64,000 bases of DNA, from the NCBI GenBank assembly GCA_023213315.1, contig JAKCPI010002902.1:59913-123912 (forward strand). The letters are read 5' to 3'. The position numbers and the translations under genes were made by a program. The notes below the pieces were generated by a model. The model saw only the letters and a list, made by a program, of their open reading frames with translations. It was not told the DNA's origin and did no database searches. This stretch comes from Euborellia annulipes (Eukaryota > Arthropoda > Insecta > Dermaptera > Anisolabididae). Positions 10,739-23,195 of this stretch are shown here, piece after piece (positions within the stretch are counted from its first letter, which is position 1; the number at the start of each line of letters is the position of its first letter).

Positions 10739-12020
10739 ACAAGAATATACTATTTTACTGAACCGAATACAATACAACAGAAGTTCAATTTACAATATCG
10801 AAGGAAAAATGCTAAAATCTTGAAAAAAGAAAAGAATAGATCGAGTTTGAAGAAACGAATTTTCCCTGCTGAGTGATTTAATCTTGCTAAGCTGATTTGT
10901 CTTATTTGGACAAATAATAAAATAACGAGGAATTTATATTTTTTCAGTCATGTCACAGAAACCACAGAATGATTTGGAAATTAATTCTCATTTGTTAATC
11001 TTTAGAGCTCAGAGAGCTGACGTCTTTCTTTTTGTTTGGCGATGATCATAATTTATAAGTATTGTGAAATTGTGGAATTATGTGATTCATGTTTTTTTAT
11101 TCGTTAACTTGGAATTTTTAGGTGTGAATCATATAAAATTTTATAACTGTATCTTTTGACGTCCGCCCATTGAGAGAGACATTTAGAATTTCGAAGTGAT
11201 GCGAACTACATATTAGTGCCGGTGTCTCTCCATCCACTTTGCCTTATTAAATAGAGTAGCTATTAATTAATCAATAACTAGAAAAGCATATGATATGAGG
11301 ACAGCACGAGCATGTGAAAAAGAGGATTTTCGGGGGCATAAAATAATAATTATTCATGTGCGATAGAAATTGGTTTGATAAATTCTTTTAGCTTAGGATT
11401 TATGGTGAAATAACAAAAGTCCTTCACCCTTAGAAAGTAAAAACAATTGAGTGGTAGGACTTCGTGGATGGTATTATAGTTGAGGCGGAGTTAAAAAAAT
11501 GCAAAAAGACTTACTTAAAGCAGTCAAATATATTTTATTATAGCTGTACCAGACTAGAATAAAAAATATTTGGCTGCTAAAAGTCTTTAAGTTTTTTTTT
11601 TTGACCCCACCTCAATTAAAAAACAAGATATAAATAATTAATTAAATAAAGTAAAAGAAAAACAAATAGAGTATTAAAAAAAACTTAGATAATTTATTTC
11701 TAGTGGATAAAATAAGAGAATTAGGTCACTCCTTAAAAGATACAAGAAGTCAAAAAGCTAAAACAAGTAAAGTCCATTAAATACAAAGTATCTAAAATAA
11801 TGAAAGCTACAAAAAAGGAATAATGGAGAAGAGAGAGGGAAATAACTATTTAAAAGGTTCGCTTTTAAAGGAAAATATATAGAAAAGGGACAATCAAGAA
11901 GGTTTTATTGTAAAAAAGAAAAAGTTATCGTTAGCGAAAATAGTCTGGAAATTCGACAAACAGAATTCTAATTGTAGATATAATCATAATTCTATTTATA
12001 TAATATAAAGCGCTAGCCAT
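10739..12020. other. no gene seen
   Basis: AT-rich sequence with scattered short ORFs and no repeat family recognised. Confidence 0.4.
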
Positions 12021-12024
12021 AGAA

Positions 12025-12135
12025 AAGTGACCGATGGGATATTTTGCATTTGGGGTGCGGAAAGGTTGGAGATCTTGGGTTCGATTCCCGAGGGCCATGG
12101 GATGTTTGGCCTCGCCAATAAATAACACTCACAGC
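12025..12135 (+). repeat. tRNA-derived SINE, copy S1
   Basis: GTGACCGATGGGATATT resembles a degraded A box, and GGTTCGATTCC at 12078-12088 is a pol III B box. After it come GGGCCATGG, GTTTGGCC and CAATAAATAA, the same order as in copies at 15208 and 51290. The cloverleaf no longer folds as a working tRNA. Confidence 0.75.
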
Positions 12136-12139
12136 TTTG

Positions 12140-12828
12140 TTAGATATACCCGTATATCTCAATGACTTAGTTAAGTCCGAAAAGAATCGAGATGTTTTGA
12201 ATAGGCCTACTAATATCTAATTCAAATATATAAATCTCGAAAATATTAAACTTTTGCTTCCCGTCGTCGGGCTTCGAGTCCGCGATATCGGGATAGCCCT
12301 TCACGCTGTATGGTATACTTAATGATAGCAAATTTTATTAAAATTACTTTTTAATATTGAGTTCGCCTATATTTAGGTATTAATTTTTTGATTAAATTTC
12401 AAATAAAATATATCTTTTAATGATATTAATTTAATTATATTCGGTGTAACAAAGTACATTTAACTCCATAAGTTGACGATGTACTCACTTGCTGTTGGGG
12501 AAAGGGAGCCGGCGTCCTGAAAGGCCGGCGCATACAAAATGTCTGTGACTTGAAAAATTCACGAGGTCTTCAAGCATTCAGTTGGGTGGATGGTGACGAA
12601 ATTAGAGGAAGAGAAGCCCTTCAAAGAAGGAGCTAGAGCTACGCATCTCGTGACGACACCTCCATATCTGTAACAACAGTAACAACTCTATGAGAAAAAA
12701 TAATGATAGTAACCCTTGAACTCGCTCACAAATAATACTATTAATATTTATTTACTTATGAGTATTTGATATAGAGATTTATTTATAGAATTATAGCAAA
12801 TTTTATTTAAAATTCAGGAGTTACCCCA
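12140..12828. other. unassigned; less AT-rich patch at 12480-12660
   Basis: The patch includes GAGCCGGCGTCCTGAAAGG and GGTGGATGGTGACGAAATTA but no domain or frame that I can support. It may be the untranslated part of a retroelement next to the LINE fragment. CGATATCGGGATAGCCC at 12284-12300 echoes the start of the SINE at 50569. Confidence 0.35.
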
Positions 12829-12829
12829 T

Positions 12830-13985
12830 TTAACATTTGAGAACAACAATTAACAATGAAAAAAAAAAACAAAAAACAAATAGACAATACAATAAAAATT
12901 CAATATAAATTCTGAGAGGAGTGTATAAAATATAAAACATAAAATACAAAAATACATAAAAGGACCAACCAGAGGGAAACGAGTAGCTTTTTAAAAACGA
13001 TTTTCCCAATTCCAACCACTTTAATCTCCCGCCGATTGGCCTCAGCTGCATTTCTAAAAATGGGGGGATCTTTCCTTATGAGTCCGCACAAACCCCTGAT
13101 GGAGCAAATATTTGTGTCTCCTATCAAAGACCTGCACGGAAAGTCCAATCTTCTCAAGACACATCGGACAGTCTAATCCATAATTAACAATATCATAAAT
13201 AAGTTTTAGGCCATGTTGCCCCCTCCTACTTTCCAGGGATCTCACCTCGAAAAGCCCCAAGAGCTCAGAATAATGAGGAGCATAGAACCCAGGACTTTTG
13301 TAAAATAGATATGTCAAAAATTTCATCTGCACCGACTCCACGCTCTCCATTTGCACCCTAGTAACAGGGTCTCAGACATCAGAAGCGTATTCGAGGCGAG
13401 ATCTTACAAGAGACATGTACCGGTATAATGATATTATTGTTTTTAGATGTTTGGAGTTTCTAATTATATCCTAGCATTTTATAAGCTCTATTGATATTTT
13501 TAATACTAGCCATATGTGGAAAGAAAGTCAGCCCTTCATCCAATAACACTCCAAGATTCTCAACGTTCTTACTTATCTTTAAAGGCTTGTTATTAAGCTA
13601 TATTGACAAATTGAGTTAGTCTTTTTTTGTGTAAAGGTTATTGAGTGACATTTTTCGGAATTTAAATTTAAATCATTTATATTACATCACTCATTTAAAT
13701 TATTAACATTCTGTTGCAATTTAACATGATCCTCACTATCTCCGATTTCTCTAAAATTTTTCATCCGTACACATAAGGAAATCATTCTTTATCACATGTC
13801 CAAAGTCATTGATGTATATAAGGAGCAATAAAGGTCCCAAGTTTGCGCTCTGCGGCACACCAGAAATAACGAGATACTCCCTCGATTGAGCATTTTTATA
13901 GCAGACATATTGCTTTCTATTTGTAAGATAACTAGAAAATAATTTTACCAGACATCCGTCGTATAGTGTACGGTTTAGTGGTGTG
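12830..13985 (-). pseudogene. non-LTR retrotransposon (LINE) reverse transcriptase, 3-prime part, broken
   Basis: The minus strand encodes part of ORF2 of a LINE, which copies its RNA into DNA at the insertion site. From about 13975 an open stretch reads LFSSYLTNRKQYVCY, then SGVPQSANLGPLLLLIYIND (about 13805-13870), the RT block before the catalytic aspartates. The YADD region is degraded to LMCTDEK with a frameshift, and DSEDHVKLQQNVNNLNE follows. Near 13060-13360 another frame gives the usual tail, with RVQMESVESVQ-like text, LEVRSLE-type text and YDIVNYGLDCP. The block order fits the Jockey/CR1/I range. The fragment is 5-prime truncated with stops and shifts. Confidence 0.88.
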
Positions 13986-13989
13986 CTAT

Positions 13990-14750
13990 GCTATTATTAA
14001 TTCAGATTAGGCGCAGAAAACCCCCCTTATATAAAGAAGAAAACTGTATTTAAGTATTTAGAAAACTATATGAATTAAAAAATATATTCTTTTGTGAAAA
14101 AGATCCCTATTATCTGTTTTGACAACCTCACCTACCTCACAGAGACACTTAAGAGTGCGTGTGCCATTGGGATGCCTATCTTATAGGCGTTTAAGCTTTT
14201 TTAATTAGTAGAGAATTTAGTATGGAAAGATTTTAGGGGATGGTTTAGGAAACTCTCTTTTTTTTAAAGAAGAAAACTGTATATATGTATCCTAAATTGG
14301 CAATAAACTTGCCTGCAGAAGGGGAAGTCCCCTGGCGCTAAAAAGGCGTAAGTCAGGTTCCAGAAATGATAGGCAACAAAGGTATAATCCCTCTTGAAAT
14401 ACATGCGTTAAAAAATAATTCTAAGGGGGCACAGAAACGAAGAATAGAACACGATTTAATTTGTTGATTAAATTGTTAACATTTTAATTTTCATGGTTTA
14501 TTTAGAAATTTAACTCTCTACTCGTTGGAAAATAGTAATAAATGATCAATATGAGGATTATAAGAGGCAATAATTTTTGCAGAGGACTTTTTCTGTTTTA
14601 TGTCCCATAAAAGGAGTTTTGATTTGAGAATTGTTTTTTTTTTCGCCTTTTTATTTATTTATTTTTTTTTAATAAAAAGGTATGGGATATATTGTAATTT
14701 AATAAAAAAGGAGGATCTTTAATAGAGAACAGCTGGATAAGGGGTGTCCA
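13990..14750. other. no gene seen
   Basis: AT-rich. A short direct repeat, AAAGAAGAAAACTGTAT, occurs at about 14034 and 14266. Confidence 0.4.
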
Positions 14751-14755
14751 GCCCG

Positions 14756-14906
14756 AGAGCCGCATCCCAGATAGCACTGCAACCAAAAATCGGACATTTC
14801 GACGCCGCAGGGACGTTCTGCGATGTCCCAAAGTTGCAGCATCGTCCCTTCGACGTCTAAATGTCCGCTTTTTGGTTGCAGTGCTATGTGGGATGTGGCC
14901 CAGTTG
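14756..14906. repeat. foldback element, arms about 55 bp
   Basis: CATCCCAGATAGCACTGCAA on the left and TTGCAGTGCTATGTGGGATG on the right, continuing inward to AGGGACG and CGTCCCT, leave only a short loop. Open frames across it on the minus strand arise from the palindrome. Confidence 0.85.
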
Positions 14907-15207
14907 CACTTTATCGCGGGCATAAACCCTTTCATATTTGTTAAATTAATTGGGAATAAGGCTTAAACAATATTAACGGAGTGAGATGTTAACACCATCA
15001 ACCCTCGATGGGTCAAATAAAATTTGGACGCGTCCCAACATCCTAGTTACTAGTTAATGATTGAGATAAAATAAATTAGACCAGGTTTTTAAGAATTTCA
15101 TGCATTCAATATTAATTTAGTAAAAACAGAACTAATATCATTTCTATTATCTTTTATTCAAAGTGAATAATATTTATGTGTAAATTTTTTTTTTTTAATT
15201 TTCTTAA

Positions 15208-15375
15208 AAGTCAATGACCGATCTGGCAATTTGACAAGCCTTTAAGAATAATTAGAAATTTTTTTCTAAATATATCGGAAAGGCTAGAGATCGTGGGTTC
15301 GATTCCCGGGGGGCATGAGCCGTTTGGCCCACCAACAAATAAACATACATTTATGTTGAATAAATATATTATTAC
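15208..15375 (+). repeat. tRNA-derived SINE, copy S2
   Basis: AATGACCGATCTGG (A-box-like), AAAGGCTAGAGATC, B box GGTTCGATTCC at 15297-15307, GGGCATGAGCC, GTTTGGCCC, CAACAAATAAACAT. The same arrangement as S1 and S4, with about 50 bp of AT-rich sequence inserted between the boxes. Confidence 0.75.
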
Positions 15376-15618
15376 ATTCTCTCTACGAAGTACTAATAAT
15401 AGTGAAAAAATATGTGACCTCCCCGAATCCAAAAAAAAAGTAATTTTGATATTATTTTTGTAAATGAAGGTAAAAATGCTTACTGTAGTCTCTATCGCCT
15501 TTTAAGAGTTCCGTCAACCAGAAATAATGCCTAATTTTTTTTTCAAAAAATTTTAAATTTGTAATTTTTGTTTTAGCATATTTAATAAATTGCATTACTT
15601 TAAATACTATTTATTTTT

Positions 15619-15652
<34 letters not shown>

Positions 15653-16779
15653 AAAAGTAAATAATTTTTGAGATAATCACACTTTTTTAGAGTGAATGGT
15701 ATTTCCAAAACGAGATTCAGCGACTGCCAGCAATTAAGAAAAATGTTTTATTTTTATGGAAAATATCTTCTCTCTGTCCAACTTTTCACCCCCCCCCCCA
15801 CTCAGGTTCATACTATGAGGGAGCCTATGAGGAAAGCATGTGATTAATAGTTTAAAATAATGTTATTTTATTTTTGTTTTTGAAAAGACGGTACTTGATA
15901 GACAAAATACAGGATATTTTTTTACACCCAACAGCCTACTAATACACCTATTTTCATAAAAAAGGACAAATTTCGTGCTGCACAGTGGTATTTGAGTCAA
16001 AGATTAAATCACTTGTTTTTGAGATTAGTCCATTAAATGAATGAATCAGACCTAGGCGTATCTCCTTCTCTCAATCTTCTCTCTCTTACTTTTTCGAAAG
16101 GATTTTTTTAATCGAGATTTTTAAATGAAGCTCCTTGTTTAACCAACTGATTGAAGAGGCCTTTGACATTGTGACCCAGTAATAATTCTTTTGAATCTCT
16201 TTCTCCCACTCGTTTAACTTCATATCCATTTCCAACATCATTTCCACATTGTATAATCAACAATCAACAAGGAGACAAATGATTTTTGAGTTTGGAGTTG
16301 ACCCAAAGTATTTCATCGGGGTGAGTTGCCTTTCCTTCCCTAGAAAGAGCTCAGAAATTGAAAACCCTTCTCTATATCCCAAATAAATAGGGAATATTTG
16401 AAAAGAAAAAATGTCTTTCATTCCGTGATTTTTGTATTCTGTATAATAAAAAAAAGAAACAGGTTGGGGAAGTGAGTTGTGTTTTGTGTACAGAATTTTG
16501 CAGGATGTATGGTCGAGTGGTTGCATCAAGGAAGGAACCACTCAGAATTAACTCACTCTCTCGTGGATGAATTCACCTTGGAGATGATAAAACAAAAATC
16601 GAAGCGAGAGAAAAGTCAATATATGATCACCTAAAATATTTTTTTAATTTGAACACAACAAATAAAGAGTAAAAATTTCATCCAAGGAACACAAACAGAC
16701 TTGGCTTTGTTTAGATCTCATTGCTTTTTATAATTAAACCATCAGGGTACTTTTGTAGAATTTATTAATTAATTTTTTT
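15376..16779. other. no gene seen; long T-run
   Basis: A T-run of about 34 bases lies at 15618-15652 and a C-run at 15790-15799. A minus-strand ORF at 16257-16541 has no recognisable domain. Confidence 0.4.
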
Positions 16780-16816
16780 ATAACACTCTGGGCTCCCTTC
16801 AAACACGAATATATCT
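16780..16816 (+). repeat. 37-bp repeat, exact match to 30415-30451
   Basis: Begins ATAACACTCTGGGCTCCC and ends ACGAATATATCT. Identical over 37 bases to a segment near 30.4 kb, with unrelated flanks. Confidence 0.8.
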
Positions 16817-16892
16817 CAATTTCTTTTTTCACTGGCTTTAAATGATTACACATTTTACCAACACTCCTAAAGTTGAGAAGAGGGAGAAACTG

Positions 16893-17435
16893 TCGAGATT
16901 TTGATGGAAATACATGTTTTGAGGTCCCTGAGTCCAAAAAAGTGGGGAATTAAAATTCATAAATCTACTTTTTTTTTTTTTTTGCTCTTTAAAAAGTATA
17001 TCTGTAAAATTGTTTGAATTATACTTTGTTGATGAAGTATTTCAGATTTTTCAAATTTATTTTCCGGCTCTTCCTTCCATAGAGCCAATATTAATCCCTA
17101 CGGGGATTAGCATGTTAATTTCGATTCAAAAGGGAGTTTGGAGCTTTTTACACATTTAAAAAAAAATTTTTTCCAATTATGAAATTTTATATTTACTTAG
17201 GATTCTCTATTGCGTATAGGATATCCAATTATAAGATTAAAATTTTGAAAAATAACCATAGTTTATTTCAAGCAGTTATCATTTAAAATACAATTGAAAG
17301 TTAGCTAAGGTGCTATGGAAAAATAAATAGATCTATATCTCGACACAAAAAAACTGGTGTGGCAAGGACTATAGACAACTTTCGATTACCGAAGGTAAGA
17401 GAAAGTTGTGTGCGCTGCGACCAGTCACACCAGAT
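16893..17435 (+). repeat. family H copy with interior of the long variant
   Basis: Starts in the GTCGAGATTTTGATGGA block, lacks the 5-prime hairpin and much of the body, then carries 17041-17160, matching the long variant at 8690-9090. It ends with a good 3-prime hairpin: ACTTTCGATTACCG against GGTAAGAGAAAGT, then TGCGACCAGTCACACCAGAT. Confidence 0.75.
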
Positions 17436-17439
17436 TTTT

Positions 17440-18600
17440 TTGTTTTTGTTGAGACTTGGCGAAAGCATTACCGTGCAACCAAATGAGACAAAAAATTTAT
17501 TTGCCTTCAATAAGATATTTATTGAAGGTTGATATAATAAATTCTCGTGACTGATTTGAAATTTGCCCTCATTTTCAGTGAAATAAAAATCAGTATTCAG
17601 GAGGCAACTGACACATTCCTTAGAATGCGAGATGTGTAAGAATTCCAGAACAAGTAAAAGATATACTAATACTTGTTTTAGAAAAAATATTTTTTGAAAG
17701 GAAAAGCCAAGATTAGATAAATAAACATTTTTATAGAATTAAATTTGTTAAGAATTAAGTAGTGAGGCTCTTTGAGTAGATACGATTATTAGTAAATAAT
17801 ATCAAAATTTGTTTAATTAAAGCAGCAAAATATTTAGCCGAATTTAAGAAGAAACCCATATAAAAATACCTATTTACATGCTATAAAACGAGGTTCGCAT
17901 AAAAAAATAAGATCTTCCATTTGAGAAGGGGTAAATACTTTGTGGCTTACCCCTTATGCATCATACTAAATGTGATTGGAGATTATAAAATAAGCAGCGA
18001 GCCACTACCTAGATAGATGGATTACATCATAATCTGAGATAATTAATAAATGATCAGAGTCACCAGGCAATTAATAAAAAATAAGCAATGAATTAAACAT
18101 AACTCAAGATTCCACAAGAGGTGATGTCATTCGAGTGCTAAATCTGAATTGAATCATTTAACGAATAAGTTTGTGACTTATTTTGTCATGATTCACTCAG
18201 AGTCATAAATATATTCCTTCATTAATATTCATGATCAATGTTAATAGTTGAGAAAACAAAATGTTGATTTAATTATATTAGTATATAGAATATAGAATAT
18301 GACATTCATAAATAGAAATAGAAATTTGCTCTTGTTTTATCTATTTGTGATTACCGAGACCAGAGTCACTGGTCACATTTTCAATTTGGAAACTGTGTGT
18401 GCGGAGCGTGGAGAAAATGAAAATTAATTTCCCCTTTAAAAAAAAATATTTTTTTTTTTTTTTTTTCTTTTATCTTAAACATTTTTTTTTTTTTTCTTTT
18501 GTTGTTCGATTTTATTAAAAAAAAAAAAAAAATCTATTTGTGATAAATAAATTAGACATACAGGAAGGCCTACTACATATAAATCTGGGTATATAAGCTA
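17440..18600. other. no gene seen; A/T tracts at 18430-18535
   Basis: AT-rich sequence. Facing A-runs and T-runs at 18438-18535 can pair, probably from a decayed short element. Confidence 0.4.
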
Positions 18601-19090
18601 AGACCAACGGCGTCGGGCTTGCCTAGGCAGGGGGCAGGGACGGATTAAAGGGGGGGGCCAGAAAAAATTGAAAAAGTTTTAAAATCATCTAAAGGAATTA
18701 TGATTTTTTATCTAAAATATATTTTTACATTTATTTTAAGTCTCAAATCACCTTAACGGTTCTAGTATTTAAAGGTATTATTTAAAAAAATGTTCATCCT
18801 CCAAAGAGGCCTTCCTGTAAATTGAATCTTCCGACCAACCGGGGGCCACCGGGTTCCAAGCACCTTCCTAGGCTTCGATATAAATATTAATAAAAAACTT
18901 TTTCATTGCTCTAGCACTTATAGTTTCTGAGATAATTTGGCCAACCGCACATAGGGGGGGGGGGGGGGGGGGGAATACCGCTACTATTTGCGGAACAAAA
19001 TTATATATATAAAATATATAAAAAATGCATATATTATCATCTATCACTTTTTCTTGTACGACTAACGGTTTTCAAGAAAAAAGGTAAAAA
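18601..19090. repeat. G-run repeat remnants
   Basis: GCAGGGACGGATTAAAG with a G-run at 18649 and GGGGGCCACCGGGTTCC at 18840 resemble ends of small hAT-like elements. A run of about 20 Gs lies near 18954-18973. No target duplication was found. Confidence 0.4.
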
Positions 19091-19099
19091 TCACTTTTT

Positions 19100-19940
19100 A
19101 CTTATTTTTGCTACAAATCCACGCGACTTATCGTACTTATCAGACGCTCTCTAATGCTGGACAAAAGATTCAACTCTTTAGAACGTTTTGTAGACAACAC
19201 ATGTATGAAATCATTCTTAGAAGCGTTTTTGAGAAAAAGATTGGTAAAACTACAGGCCCGACTGTCTTAATGTTTAAAAAATTTCAAACCGCTTGGCTTA
19301 AATTCATTGTTCATAATTTCCAATCCGGGAAATGAAAAGGTCATGAGACACTTGATTCAGAGCGATGTATCTCGAATTCTTGACTTTGTTAAAAATACTT
19401 TGAGCGAACAGAAGCCTAGAGAGGATTATAGTGAACTTTTAGAATTAAGAGCTATTTTTCTTGGCCTTCTTTCTGACCATCTCGTGTAATAGCTTTCCGT
19501 GTTCCCGGGGCCTTCCATATGCGAGGTGGACGGCAAAAGCCATTTATTCTTTGAAAATCTTTGTTTCTTGATGAATTTGTATTATTACCAAAAGAACAGA
19601 ATGCAATTTGTGATATTTGTATTTTCATTGAGAGTGTCTAGTGTCTATATCGAAGCATGTGTTTTCTGCTGCCAAAGGGTTCTTTCGAATCTTTTTGAAT
19701 ACCAAACTATCGATCTTGATAACTCATGTTGCTTTACAAAATTTTTGTTTTTTTTTTGTTTTTTTTTTATGGTATTTGAGCCCTGAAGTTATCACATTGG
19801 CTTTCTTTGATGCAAATTTGCCATTTGAATCGAAATTGAAAATGGTCAATGCTTTAAATCGCGAACAGAACAATAAAAAGTGTAAAGCCAATACAAATAC
19901 TAATCGATGAAATCCCGAAAAATGTCAAAAAGGTCATTCA
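19100..19940 (+). pseudogene. repeat-type ORF, frameshifted
   Basis: Less AT-rich plus-strand segments encode pieces of one protein in shifting frames. About 19108-19330 gives a lysine/phenylalanine-rich helix-like stretch. About 19310-19485 ends LRAIFLGLLSDHL. A different frame reads straight on with FRVPGAFHMRGGRQK, and near 19760-19850 a frame reads LWYLSPEVITLAFFD. The order of PGA.H..R, then HLWYLS-E-LAFFD, recalls a long uncharacterised ORF common in invertebrate repeats; this is from memory. At least three frame changes and stops show it is dead. A T-run interrupts the last segment. No signal peptide or membrane segment is expected. Confidence 0.55.
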
Positions 19941-19970
19941 AACTATCTTTAAATTCTTGCTCTTCCTTGG

Positions 19971-20030
19971 GTCATAGCACAGTGGTAGAGTATCCTCTTG
20001 TGCTAGGTGTCTAAATAATAATCCGTGGGC
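19971..20030 (+). repeat. tRNA-like 5-prime half
   Basis: GGGTCATAGCACAGTGGTAG followed by AGTATCCTCTTGTGC resembles a D-arm and anticodon arm with a pol III A box. No B box follows, so it is probably a SINE or tRNA relic. Confidence 0.4.
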
Positions 20031-20249
20031 TAATTAGGATATAATAAATGAATTCTGATTCTAAAGAGAGTTAGATTAAATTGTATCATATATCAAAGTT
20101 CCTCAGCATAAATCTGTTCATATTTCTTTTTCATTTCATAGATATTTTCTACCATATTTTTCAGTTCGATTATATAAAATTATATTTAACAAATGTGTGA
20201 GTATGTTTAGTCAAAACCGAATTGAAGTATTAATTGAATATCTTACCTT

Positions 20250-20640
20250 ATCTTATACTATTAAACGAGCAATGTACGTTTATTTGTTTGTTTATATGTA
20301 AGCATATCAGTTCTCGAAAACGGCTCTAACGATTTTTTTCAAATTTTAAATATATACTATAGGCCTATGCGGTCCAAATATGCAATTGTGCTAGGTCTCG
20401 TGTTTGGGAAAATTCGGGTACTAGTACCTTACTGGTGTACTTTTTTAGGTTTTTTCTAATTTTCTTGAAATTCCCTTTAAAGATTTCATCCAAATTTTAA
20501 ATATTTTCTTATTTCTTCTATACAATTTAAATTGCGCCCCTGGAGTAATAATACTTCAGTGGTGTACTTTTTTTAGTTTTTTTCTATTTTCTTGAGTATG
20601 AAGAGTTGGAAGAGTATTTGATCTTCATTTCCGTCAAGTC
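20250..20640 (+). repeat. dispersed repeat with TACTATTAAACGAGCAAT head
   Basis: The head, then GTTTGTTTATATGTA and a CTCGAAAACGGCTCTAACGA block, are typical of a dispersed arthropod repeat class. Downstream, GGTACTAGTACCTTACTGG and the following TTTTC-rich text match the middle of family H, twice (20414 and 20545), so the two families share a module. Confidence 0.55.
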
Positions 20641-21860
20641 CGACGCGGACAGTTCATTCAACTCATTTTTTAGATATTAATTTTCAATTTTAATTTGTTT
20701 AAAATTTAATTCTGCTGCAATTTTAATGAATCTTTAGTTTTTTCGATATTCTTTACTAGAATCAATAATAAATAAAACTGGATAATAAATAAAATAAATA
20801 TACTTTGACTCGGGGGTTAAAAATATATTTGAACAGATAATTCAATATCTTGTGGTGTATTTCGTTTGCGTGATGTTGTAGCTGAAATTTAATTAGGTCA
20901 GAGAATGAATCAACCATCAACAACTCTCTTGGGAGATTAAGGTCGTTGGATGAGGAAACAAACAAAAATACTAATTGACAAACAAAAAAATCGTTACAAG
21001 ATTTCGAGTTAATTTTTTTTTTATTTAATCATTCATTAAATAGTAAGAAATTGAAATGCCATTTAGAAATACGATATAATGGATATTATCGACATGTGTA
21101 TCATCTTCTAATCTAAATCTTGGAATTTCTACTTTATCAAAAAATATGTATAATAGATTATACGAAAGTATTGCAATGTAATGTAAAAGGATAATTTTGA
21201 ATTATTCAGGAATAATTAATTAATACGTTTATGTATACCTTAGTGGAGGGTAATGTGGATAAACTTTCCATGTTAAATTATAACCTTTGAAACATCGTAA
21301 TTTTGGATCGGCAATCACATATCAAAGCACTGTTTATTAAAATTAATTCTAGTGATAGTCAAGGTTGATGGATTAAGACATATGTTCCCTAAATGATAAA
21401 AAATGAATTTGATTTGATTTTTCAGCATTTCGGGTTATCGATTATGCATTAGTAATCACCCCATTTGACTTCGATATTAACGATTTTCAAGAGTTATATA
21501 ACGGAGAGGAAGAACTGTCACGAATCAAATTTTTAACTTATTCTAATAATTCTTTGTAAGTAGGCAAGTATCGTGATGAGGGCTGCTTGTGAAAAGGGAC
21601 TCGGGGGAGGGGATAACTAATCTGGTTATAAGCCACCAGTGGATGAGGAAACGTTTCAAACTTTAATTTTGAATCAATCAATGCTTTAAGAAGAGCTTAA
21701 TTGATTTGTTTTTTTAAATTTTGCTAATATATCCAAGATAAATCTAAGTTTAATTTTGGATTCGTAATCATAAATTAATATACTGTATTAATATTAAATA
21801 AATGTTCGTATGGGCAGTGAATTCCATAACCTCAGAAAAGTCGTTAAGCTACGAGTTCGG
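20641..21860. other. no gene seen
   Basis: AT-rich sequence without a recognised repeat; could be unique intergenic or intronic DNA. Confidence 0.4.
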
Positions 21861-21868
21861 AGCAAATA

Positions 21869-21955
21869 AAAATATCTGGTGTGACTGGGGGACAACACAC
21901 AACTTTCTCTTACCGAAGGGTAAGAGAAAGTTGTGCACCGTGCTGGTTTTCCTTT
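21869..21955. repeat. family H, isolated 3-prime hairpin
   Basis: ATCTGGTGTGACTGG, ACTTTCTCTTACCG and its inverse GGTAAGAGAAAGTTGTG form a hairpin. No family H body is attached. Confidence 0.7.
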
Positions 21956-21959
21956 ACAT

Positions 21960-23140
21960 GGAGTTTGTTCAATGTAACAAAAAACCTCACGTGCTACAAC
22001 TTTTTTCGGCTGAAGGGTGATTCTTATATATTTTCGAGTGCTAAATTCAGGAAAAATAGTGAAAAAATTCCATCACGTACAGTTTTTGCAGTAAATGGTG
22101 TGGAATATTCCCTTTATGTGATTTTTTTTTTTAATTTTATGAGATTTGCAAATAAAAAATTTGAGTTCCATGCAACATATATGAAATTGTACTATTTCCC
22201 CTCATTTTTCTTTGCATTTTGTAGAAAAACTTTACGTGATAGAAAAAAACCTTGGTCATATTTGGATTCAGGACACCTCAAAATATAAAGTTTAGCCACC
22301 AAACAATTTTCAAAAATTGGAAAAACGCAGGCCTGTATAATTTAAGGAAGCACTTTATTTTATAAAATTATACACTTTTTTTTATCATTTTTATTGTAGG
22401 AAGGTAAATATTTTTTTATAACAGGAATTTCTTTTGATTTAAATTTTTTTTTTTTTTTTTTATTCTCGAGCTACTCCTTTAGCTATGTCATTAAAATAAT
22501 ATAAATTTTTTAATTAATTTATATTACAAATACAGTTCGTGCCTCGGGATATATTGTTAATTATGTAAATATTCATAATATCAAACAAATGAGAGCAATT
22601 TTATTCAATTAAAAAAAATTATATATAATATTATAGAGAACTGATTTAATTTAATTTATTATTAACTGAGTGGGAAAATTTTGTTTGAGACCAGCAGCAA
22701 AATATTTTTGCCCTCTGGTAATATTTCTGCCCTTCCTTTGAATAAATAATTTTATTTGACGTTAACCGAGTTGGCTTTGTCGATGTGCAGAGCCGTCGAC
22801 CGGAATGGGTTTCATGTCTTTCTTATGAAAATACTGTTTTGATAACGGGAAATGTCCCAATTACTTACCTACATTCTAATTTTCTATGTATTTCATTTGA
22901 AAGTAAATTAAAAAATAATCCTAGGGATTATTTTACTTTTTATAGGCTTTTTAAAGGCAAATATTTAAGAAAGAAGTCTGAATGTTTTATATCATATATA
23001 ATTATTTCTTGCTTCTATTATAATTATTAGATTAGAGTAAAAAGTATTTTTTTTTATTTAACAATTTTTGTATCTATATTTCTTTATCATTAATAAAAGA
23101 GTAATTTCTATTTTGATCTTTTTCCATAGAGAGATTGAAC
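21960..23140. other. no gene seen
   Basis: AT-rich. GGTCATATTTGGATTCAGGA at 22254 matches the arm of the foldback at 26413-26762, so a scrap of that family lies here. Confidence 0.4.
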
Positions 23141-23154
23141 AAGGATGGACTTTG

Positions 23155-23195
23155 CCTTTAGCTGAGAGCGAAACGTCGGAGCTCTCATCATGTTG
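23155..23195 (+). other. Penelope-type GAAACGTCG signature
   Basis: CTGAGAGCGAAACGTCGGAG then GCTCTCATCATG. The GCGAAACGTCGG core is a hallmark of Penelope-like and related terminal repeats. The hammerhead CTGATGA strand is shortened, so cleavage is unlikely. Confidence 0.35.

Noticed and set aside
14655..14935. Minus-strand arginine-rich ORFs
   Set aside because: They span the 14756-14906 palindrome, and the arginine run comes from its GACG/CGTC steps.
19971..20030. A functional tRNA gene
   Set aside because: D-arm-like start only; no B box and no acceptor pairing.
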